Origin: Thermoplasmatota archaeon
GTDB taxonomy: Archaea; Thermoplasmatota; E2; DHVEG-1
NCBI GenBank assembly: GCA_030616985.1
Contig: JAUWWG010000005.1
Span: 1-41,180 of the forward strand
Direction of reading: 5' to 3'
DNA: 41,180 nt
The position numbers were made by a program, and so were the translations under genes. This document shows, piece by piece, positions 34,569-41,180 of the stretch. Every line of letters begins with the position of its first letter. Position 1 is the first letter of the stretch. A model generated the notes under the pieces. That model searched no databases and was not told the DNA's origin. It worked only from the letters and a program-made list of their open reading frames with translations.

Positions 34569-34633
34569 ACCTCTGAAAAATTGGATTTATAAAGTATTAC
34601 TTATTGGTAAATTGTGGATTTGTGAGGTGAACC

Positions 34634-34735
34634 ATGTCAGATGCCTATGCACGACATGTAGAAAAAAGAATAAAAGAACTGCATGAAAGGATGTCTAAAT
34701 CTAAACTGCATTCTACTAAGAAAAATAAATATTAA
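34634..34735 (+). CDS. 33-residue microprotein, copy 2
   Basis: Encodes MSDAYARHVEKRIKELHERM followed by SKSKLHSTKKNKY, a paralogue of the ORF at 34103-34204 (27 of 33 residues the same by my count). GTGAGGTGAACC precedes the ATG, and the leader element is 12 nt upstream. A TATA-like ATTTATAAA lies at 34585-34593. The repeated presence on both sides of the two-TM gene suggests duplication with maintained function. Confidence 0.65.
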   Translation: MSDAYARHVEKRIKELHERMSKSKLHSTKKNKY

Positions 34736-35024
34736 AACAGAATTTTCCAAGATACTTTCCTCAATCTGAGTTCGCCTTTTTTCATTTTGACATTTTATCG
34801 AGGTAGTTTTAAATACTTTAAATGTTAAAGAGTAACGTGCTATGCAATAACATAGTGAAAAGTGGTAGAATTAGAACAGGAAGTGGTTGGTATCTATATT
34901 GATTTTTTGTTAGAGGCAATATTTAAGAGCATGAAGAAAAAACATTAGTGGTCTCGCTTGGATTTTTAATAAAAACTGTAAAATCTGTGGTGTAAATGAA
35001 ACAGATAGTCCTGATGGGATATGT
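34736..35024. other. 289-bp gap before leader copy B
   Basis: No gene is seen. It is AT-rich with scattered TATA-like words (TTTTTAATAAAAA near 34961-34973, about 60 nt before leader copy B). A promoter for the hairpin segment at 35025 could lie here. Confidence 0.4.
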
Positions 35025-35284
35025 GAGTGGAGAGAGGATGAGATGCTATTACACTCTGCCATCTTTATAGGAGGAAAATAGCATAATAGTTTAAAATGAC
35101 TCCCCACTCAATAATATATTAGTAATTTCTAGTATAAATATCTTCTTAACAAAATAAACACCTATAAATTTCTATTGCAACAAATGTTTCATTAATATCC
35201 AACCGAAAAACTTATATTATTATAATTGATGCATTATATTGAAAATTTTGTTTTTTGGATGGGGGGAACAGAATGATCGGGGGT
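35025..35284 (+). repeat. Leader block copy B
   Basis: Second copy of the block at 32875-33135. It starts with GAGTGGAGAG (35025-35034), which can pair with CTCCCCACTC (35100-35109), enclosing 65 nt. It then shares the promoter part including CTTATATTATTATAA (about 35211-35225) and TTTTTTGGATGGGGGGAACA. It ends just before the signal peptide of the C25 protease gene. The enclosed loop differs in sequence from copy A except for words such as GGATG, GATGC and TAGGAGG. Confidence 0.7.
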
Positions 35285-35292
35285 GGAAGGAA

Positions 35293-38200
35293 ATGAAAAG
35301 AAAAATAGTAGGTATTTTAGTTGTTATACTCCTGAGTACTAGTACCGTTTTGCCTGTAACGGGGATTATAGATATTTATAGAGAACATGAAAATGCACAT
35401 AATAGTTATAATTCAGATTTTCATTCTTCGAATAAATATGCATGGTCTGGAGAAGGTCATGGTTTAGACAATGAGGGGATTATTTCTGTTGTTGTTTCTA
35501 GTTATTTTCCTGTTTATCTGAGTTTTTCAACAAGTTATGAAATTTTTAGTCCAGATATGGGTATGGTTGAATTATCAACGGATGGTGGGTATAATTGGTA
35601 TCCAATGGATTCTATTACTGGGGTTCAGATGGATTGGACTATTCGGAGTGTTGATATTTCTTCATTTGCAGGTTTACCTGTTTTAATAAGGTTTAGATAT
35701 ACTACGGGGTCATATTCAACAAGTGGAGGATGGTATGTGGATACAATCAGTGTTAAAGATGATGTTGTTGAGGATTTTGAGGGTTATAATGATGGTGATT
35801 ATTGGGGTGATTGGGTTATTATTGAGGAAACTGGTGATCTTCCACCTACCGTGGGTGTAACATTTCCAAGTAGTGGGGATACTGTGACTGGCACTATAGT
35901 TATTACTGGTGAGGCTCATGATCCTAATGGAGATGAGACGCTTGATTGGGTGATGGTAAATATTGATAATAGTGGTTGGGAGTATGCAGATGGTACCTCA
36001 TCTTGGAGCTATGTATGGGATACTACAACTGTGAATGATGGATCGCATATTATTTCTGCTATTGCTTCTGATGGATTTTTTCAGTCACCTGTTGCATCTG
36101 TTTCGGTAATTGTTGATAATGGTGTGGGACCAGGTGATCAACCTGATCTAGTTATTACAGATGTTTGGGATGAGAATGACTTGATTTATTACCAGATAAG
36201 GAACATTGGTGATGACAATGCTTCTGGTGAACATTTAACTGAATTGTATGTGGATTATGAGAATAAAGCTGGTGATTTGGTTGATATGGTTCTGGCCCCG
36301 GGTGAGAGATTTACCTCAAATTTTGATTATGATTGGGATTGCGCGGAGTTGGAGGTTTATATTTGGGCAATTGCCGATAACAAAGATGTTATAGATGAAA
36401 GTAATGAGACAAATAATAAAAGAGAAGAACTATGGAAATGTGATACAACGGCTCCTGAGATTATATATGGTCCTGTTGTACAGAATGTTGCTCAGAATTC
36501 AGCAACAATTAATTGGAAGACTAATGAGGATTGTGATAGCACTGTAAGGTTTGATAGTTATGCTGGTGAGTATAACAATGTTGTGGGGGATTCTGAGTTG
36601 GTTAAGGTGCATAATGTTGAGTTAACCGGTCTTAACCCTAGTACAGTATATCATTATATGGTTGAATCCATGGATGCTACCGGAAATCAGGTTAAAAGCC
36701 GTGATTATTATTTTGCTACTTCACAGGTTTCGGATAATGTGAAACCATCTCTATTTCCCTTTATTCCTGATGTACTTTCAGGTATTGTAGATATTTCTGT
36801 TGATGTTTCGGATAATGTTGGTGTTGATTTGGTTCATTTTTCTTGTGATGATGATCCAATATTTACTGATTATTCACCTCCATATGAATTTGGATTTTAT
36901 ACTGGAGGCCTATTAGACGGTGAGCATGATTTTGGTTTTGATGCGGTTGATGAAGCGGGTAATTCAGCATCTGAATCTCTAAGAGGGGAAATAATGAATA
37001 AATTCCCTCCAGATCTTGAACCACCCTTAAATGTTCATATTGTTCATCCAGTTGATGAAGGAGAATATGTGATTGGAGATCAGATACATATAATTGCGTT
37101 AATAGAATCAGAAATTGATACTTGTCTCGAGCAATATGAGATAATATTAGATGATAGTATACCTTTGTGTTCAGAAGTATTTGAATGCCCCCCATGGATA
37201 GAAGTCACCATTCCTGGACTCCTGGAGCATTATAATGGTGGTATTTTTGAGCATTATATTGGTGAGGGGAAATTTTGGTGGATTCATTATTGGTGGAATA
37301 CAACAGATTATAGACCATTTGGTACCTCAAAAATAAGAGTAAGTGCATGGGATAATCATAATAATAATGCTACTGATTGGGTTGAATTTAATCTTAATAT
37401 TCCTCCACCTGATGTTCAGGTTTTTCGTGAGGTAAGAAGAAGGGGTAAATATTACTAGGTTTTATTAAGGATTAGGAATAATGGAGTTTTACCAATATAA
37501 GATTTTAATATATACGATACTAGTGTTGGTTTCCAATGTGTTCCATCCTCGATATTACCTAGTGATGTCACTATTATAGGTGGTGCAGAATCATATAATG
37601 ATGGCCAAAATATATTTAGCCGAGGAGATTTTAGTGAGATACAAATTCGTTACCCTGGCTATATCCGCTTGGAGCAAAATGAGGAACTACAATTATCATA
37701 TTATGTAATACCTGTACTATATGACTCTACCAACTCTGTTGTAATCGAGGGTTTAGAGTGGGATAGTGGAACCATAGCTGTCCCTCATGTTATTGGACAC
37801 AAGTTATTAATTGAATTTAATAGTTTAAAAAAGAAACATTCACTTCAGCGGGATGATTTAAGAGTAGATCTAACCAGCAATTTAGAGCATAGATGTGTAG
37901 ATGATGTCTCTTGTGCATTTAGTGATGCTGATTACTTAATCATTACCAGTCCTGCAAGATTATGTTCTGAAAATCCTGATAGTCTAGATGAGGTTAATAA
38001 CCTATTGGTCTCTATGGCAGAATTAGCACGGTTGAAAAATGGTGTACTTGGTTATACGTTGAAAAGAAGTGCGTCGGGTGTTAAAGGAAATATTAAAGCC
38101 TATGATGGTGATTGGTTTGTCAAACTTTGTCCTCCTCTAGATGATGGAAGGGGTCCCTTTAATTATTTGCTTCTTGTAGGTGAAAATGAGATTATCCCAT

Positions 38201-40092
38201 CACCTCGTAGTAGTAGAACATTTGATCCATTTGGGGATGATGTACATGTTGATTTAATAGATATTCCCTACGCCAATATTAAACCTAATGGTAAACCAGA
38301 TATTTCAGTTGGTAGAATAATTGGAAATACAACATCTGCTTTAATTGAACCTATTCAAAACAGTATAAAAGTACATGAAAATGAACACGGATACGATTTT
38401 GATCGAGACAAAGTTATGCTGATTAGTGGTACTGGGGAAGGTGTATCTAGTTTTCAGAGAAGTGTAAATGATATTTATGATATTATCACATCAGACCCAA
38501 CATATGGAGAGGTAAATAAAGTGCATTGGAGGAATTATCCTGGTACAGAGTTAGACACGTTTAATTATTACAGTCCAAATACAGATATCGTTGTTTTTAG
38601 GGATCATGGTAATTATGACTCTTGGCAACCCGGTATGAGCACTAATAGTGCGAACGGACTTGATTTTGGCAGTTCTAAACCTTTTATCTTCGCTCTTGCA
38701 TGTCGCACTGGTGATTATGAAAATAATGATGACTATAACATCGCGGAGGCATTCTTTGAAAGTGGCGCTGCTGTCTATATTGGTTCAACAGAAGATTCAT
38801 CGAGAAGTGAAAATAATGCTGCAGGAAAATGGTTTTTCAGAAACTGGGATGAACATGAATCTCTCGGAAAAAACCTCAAGGATCTTAAGAGACATTATTA
38901 TGGAGAGGATGATATGTGGAAGTATTGGTGTTATGAATATAATCTTTATGGAGACCCAAAATATGGAGCAACTGAGGCTGTAGCCCTAGAGGATAATACA
39001 GATGATTCAGCCATAATAAAAATGGATCTTGGGGAGCCTTCCTCATCGATTAATGTTATCGTTCCTGACTATGTGGTAACCACCTATGAAGGATTGGATT
39101 ATGTGGAAATCCCTAATGGTGAGATTTTTTCTGTAGAGGATGGCCGACCAGAAGTTCCTTACTATAATATATACATTGAATATCCAATTGGATATCGGGT
39201 TCAAGATGTAATGCTGGATGAAAGATATGGTTTAATGACTGACATAGGTTTAGAACTTCCTATTGTAGTATTAAATGAATTTAATGGCTCTATTGAAGAA
39301 ACGAAAGGAGAATGGTATCCAGAAATTGATTACACATGGAGGATTGAGAAGAATGATGATAGAAGCACAACTCTCATTATTAGTATGTATCCATTCTACT
39401 ATAATCCTGATACCACAATGGTGAAATTCTATAAAAATTATGATTTTGAGATTGAGTATGTCTCTACTGATATGACGATAACTGCCTTGTATACTGATAA
39501 ATATATCTACAAACCAGGAGATAAAGTGGTAATAGACCTATGGTTCGAGAACTTAGGTGAACAAGAAGATTTTATTGCAAACTTAGTAATTAAACATGAT
39601 GTGACTGAGGAGGTTGTTGATGGTTTATTTTTGAGATCACTTAAAGATTTAAATGGTCTAGGTTCCTACTCAATTACTTGGAATTCTCACGACACACTCT
39701 CAGATTCCTATAATATTGAGGCAATCATTACTGATACCTCTGGGAATATACTGGATACTGAGACTGATATGATTTATCTGGAGACACCCTCGTCTTTGGA
39801 GATAGAATCTATTTCAGGTGGTTTTGGTGTAACAGCAGTTGTTGAAAATACTGGCATCGAGAATTTAACTGATTTAAAATGGTCAATATCAATAGAAGGG
39901 AATATAACCTTCATTGGTGGATATAAAGAGGGCAATATTGACTTGTTGAAACCAGGGGATGGTTTTACAATTAAAAGTGGTTTTATGCTTGGTTTTGGAC
40001 CTGCGGAGATTGTTGTTAATGTTGCTGGTGTTTCAAAGAAAGCTAGTTGTTTTGTGATTGGTCCATTTGTACTAGACGTTCAGGAAAAATAG
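35293..40092 (+). pseudogene. Giant secreted gingipain-like (C25) protease gene with two internal stops
   Basis: Start at ATG 35293 (MKRKIVGILVVILLSTSTV, signal peptide). The frame is the same to 40092, but TAG at 37456-37458 and TAA at 37498-37500 interrupt it; both codons could come from Gln codons by C-to-T change. First part: an adhesion-type beta-domain with YVDTISVKDD, an Ig-like repeat (PPTVGVTFPSSGD), a CARDB-type repeat (QPDLVITDVW) and a fibronectin-III-like repeat (SATINWKTNED). Second part: peptidase C25 domain with catalytic His codon at 38605-38607 (FRDHGNYDSW) and Cys codon at 38701-38703 (FALACRTGDYEN), then more beta-domains to the end. Intact, it would have 1599 residues. 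Without readthrough only a catalytically dead fragment is secreted. Confidence 0.85.
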
Positions 40093-40295
40093 AATACGAA
40101 TATTTAATACCTCATACATAATCAACCTACTGATTATTTTCTACAAAACTCATAAGTGTTCCTGAATAATTCAAAATTAAAATAGTATTTAATTGCCACA
40201 TAACACCTTTGATACGTCGGCCATATAACCCTCACTGGCCGCATAACAAACAATACTCACAACCTCACAAAGTGGTTACCTTACCAAGAACTGCT

Positions 40296-40314
40296 ATAAT
40301 ATCGCCGATATTAT
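40296..40314. promoter_or_regulatory. Perfect palindrome ATAATATCG-C-CGATATTAT
   Basis: Nine-base arms with one central base, 200 nt after the protease gene. It could be an operator or a weak hairpin; no gene starts nearby. Confidence 0.4.
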
Positions 40315-40505
40315 CGACGGACTTTTAGACATTCTCACTAAAACCTTTCTTTTTTCTTTTTATTCTAGGATGCGTAGCACCGTTTTTACCTTATCATTTT
40401 CTACCAAAATTTCCGCAAAAATATCTGAAAAATAACATTTTACAATTCAAGTCAACAGGAGAAAACCATTATTTTTTACCAGTAAATCCAAGTTCAAATC
40501 TTGTC

Positions 40506-40583
40506 CCCTGTGCTATTCTTTACCAGGACCTAGAATATCTTTGGTGTTCATTGCTCTGGTAAAGAATATCTAATCTTACAGGG
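40506..40583. ncRNA. Candidate structured RNA or inverted-repeat element
   Basis: A 13-bp perfect stem, TATTCTTTACCAG (40514-40526) with CTGGTAAAGAATA (40556-40568), loop 29 nt, is enclosed by an outer stem CCCTGT (40506-40511) with ACAGGG (40578-40583). The two stems are separated by an asymmetric internal loop (2 and 9 nt). The size and stacking suit a stable RNA, but a miniature inverted-repeat element is also possible. Strand and promoter are not settled. Confidence 0.4.
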
Positions 40584-40795
40584 ATAGGTATTCTTCAGCA
40601 AAATCTGATTTTTAAAGAGTATTACAGGATTTTGAGACTTTAAATTGAAAATCTATCGATGATGTAAACGTTTTTTTGCCAAAATTATGAAAAAGTGTGT
40701 GTTCACCTGTGTACTGAATTTTGTAAAGTACAATCGTGTTACTTACTAGCACACATTTATATGTTAGTGTTTGCCTCTCAATCTCTAGGTATGAA

Positions 40796-41017
40796 ATGAA
40801 AGTCAAAGCAGATGTAGATGATATGAAGCAGGAGATAAAACTCTTGTTTTTCTATGTGAAACCAGAATCTAATCACGATGAGGATGGTGTTCCCCGGTGT
40901 AAATGTGTGGCGGAGTTCAGAGTGTCTCGCTCTAGGTTCATGGATATTTCGAGGGACATTAACGTAAAGGTAAAGGATATTGAAAGAGAGAGGGGAAAAA
41001 TATCGATGTTTGCTTAG
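40796..41017 (+). CDS. 73-residue protein of unknown function
   Basis: ATG at 40796 (MKVKADVDDMKQEIKLLFFY) with the TATA-like CATTTATATG 33 nt upstream, so probably leaderless. An upstream in-frame GTG would add 20 residues but lies before the TATA box. The protein is charged, with DEDGVPRCKCVAEF (a Cys-x-Cys) and a basic C-terminal half (VSRSRFMDISRDI, VKVKDIERERGK). It may be a small nucleic-acid- or metal-binding protein; not recognised. Confidence 0.55.
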   Translation: MKVKADVDDMKQEIKLLFFYVKPESNHDEDGVPRCKCVAEFRVSRSRFMDISRDINVKVKDIERERGKISMFA

Positions 41018-41180
41018 GGGCAGACACTAAAAACACGTCAAAGCGCACGTTTAGAGCAAAGACACGAGTTCGGATAATTCTTATACCCGTTGCGCCTAGT
41101 TCTTTGCGCCTACGTGAGGCTTGCACACTTTTTTAGTGCCTATCGCAAAATAGACTAGAATAAGGAAAGTTTTTAATTTG
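41018..41180. other. Right-edge noncoding segment with terminal inverted repeat
   Basis: CACTAAAAA (41025-41033) and TTTTTAGTG (41130-41138) enclose about 96 nt containing the repeated word TTGCGCCTA (near 41090 and 41104) and a local imperfect hairpin (GGATAATTCTTATACC). The segment is richer in G+C than its surroundings and starts 7 nt after the stop of the 73-residue ORF. It could be a structured RNA, possibly on either strand, or a small mobile element. Confidence 0.35.

Larger units (their letters stand above)
40093..40795. other. 700-bp noncoding region with several inverted repeats
   Basis: No coding sequence is seen. Contents: three related words, CCACATAACAC (about 40195), GGCCATATAACCC (40219) and GGCCGCATAACAA (40237); a perfect 19-bp palindrome at 40296-40314; a large hairpin at 40506-40583; and a TATA-like CATTTATATG at 40754-40763 that serves the next gene. 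Confidence 0.5.

Noticed and set aside
34103-34735. Known toxin-antitoxin system
   Set aside because: Small size and duplication are suggestive, but no RelE, VapC, MazF or similar motif and no DNA-binding antitoxin motif is visible.
32875-35284. Composite transposon bounded by the two leader blocks
   Set aside because: No transposase or integrase lies between them, and both blocks sit in promoter position before secreted-protein genes.
35239-35292. Longer N-terminus for the C25 protease starting MKILFFGWGEQ
   Set aside because: It would put 18 non-signal residues before a perfect signal peptide (MKRKIVGILVV), and this stretch belongs to the duplicated leader.
37456-37500. Recoding of stop codons (pyrrolysine at TAG, or a Gln-for-stop code)
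   Set aside because: TAA is also used internally, which pyrrolysine cannot explain. Ordinary genes here end normally with TAG and TAA, and no suppressor tRNA is seen.
37481-37576. Out-of-frame ORF from ATG 37481 that looks like a signal peptide (MEFYQYKILIYTILVLVSNV)
   Set aside because: It overlaps the interrupted protease frame, stops after 32 codons and is not joined to the C25 domain frame.

Overview
The window looks like chromosome of a mesophilic, AT-rich euryarchaeon, most likely a Thermoplasmatota-type lineage such as the sediment Marine Benthic Group D relatives. Archaeal markers seen directly are TFB, fibrillarin, L15e, archaeal S15, archaeal-type ThrRS, PurP and a complete archaeal (phosphomevalonate dehydratase) mevalonate operon. 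Many genes have a TATA-like box about 25-35 bases before the start codon, as expected for leaderless archaeal transcripts. The lineage is inferred from gene content and from the style of the secreted proteins; it has not been tested.

Layout. 1-10.3 kb is mostly housekeeping: the end of an unknown gene, TFB with RlmE methyltransferase, a polyprenyl synthase behind palindromic sites, a small-multidrug-export-family membrane protein, fibrillarin, glycine cleavage T and H proteins, ThrRS, PurP and a 5-formyl-THF cyclo-ligase. 10.4-15.6 kb holds a flippase-like membrane protein and a tightly overlapping operon: mevalonate kinase, UbiD-family anhydromevalonate phosphate decarboxylase, a small LpdD-like protein, and the large and small subunits of phosphomevalonate dehydratase. 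15.6-22.8 kb encodes the cell surface: two PKD-repeat proteins, an M14 carboxypeptidase and a membrane-anchored papain-like protein. 22.9-32.7 kb is housekeeping and carbon metabolism: tRNA-Arg(CCU), TraB-family protein, a histidine-kinase relic, SAH hydrolase, ADP-forming acyl-CoA synthetase beta subunit, phenylacetate-CoA ligase, L15e, CysRS, a PPi-type phosphofructokinase with class II aldolase, and S15.

32.7-41.2 kb is the unusual part. Two copies of a roughly 260-bp leader block flank a set of very small genes, including twin 33-residue microproteins and a two-TM protein. These small genes share a short element at fixed distance from their start codons. The second leader block drives a giant secreted gingipain-like (C25) protease gene of 1600 codons, broken by two in-frame stops 42 nt apart. 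A deletion relic nearby carries the same C-terminal sequence tag as the two PKD proteins. The tail of the window holds strong inverted repeats that may be structured RNAs.

Together the genes fit an organism that degrades protein outside the cell (C25, M14 and papain-like enzymes) and ferments amino acids (glycine cleavage, acyl-CoA ligases). It makes isoprenoid lipids by the archaeal mevalonate route and has a reversible PPi-linked glycolytic step. The most promising undescribed items are the shared C-terminal tag, the microprotein/leader-element cluster, the duplicated hairpin-containing leader and the LpdD-like protein inside the mevalonate operon.
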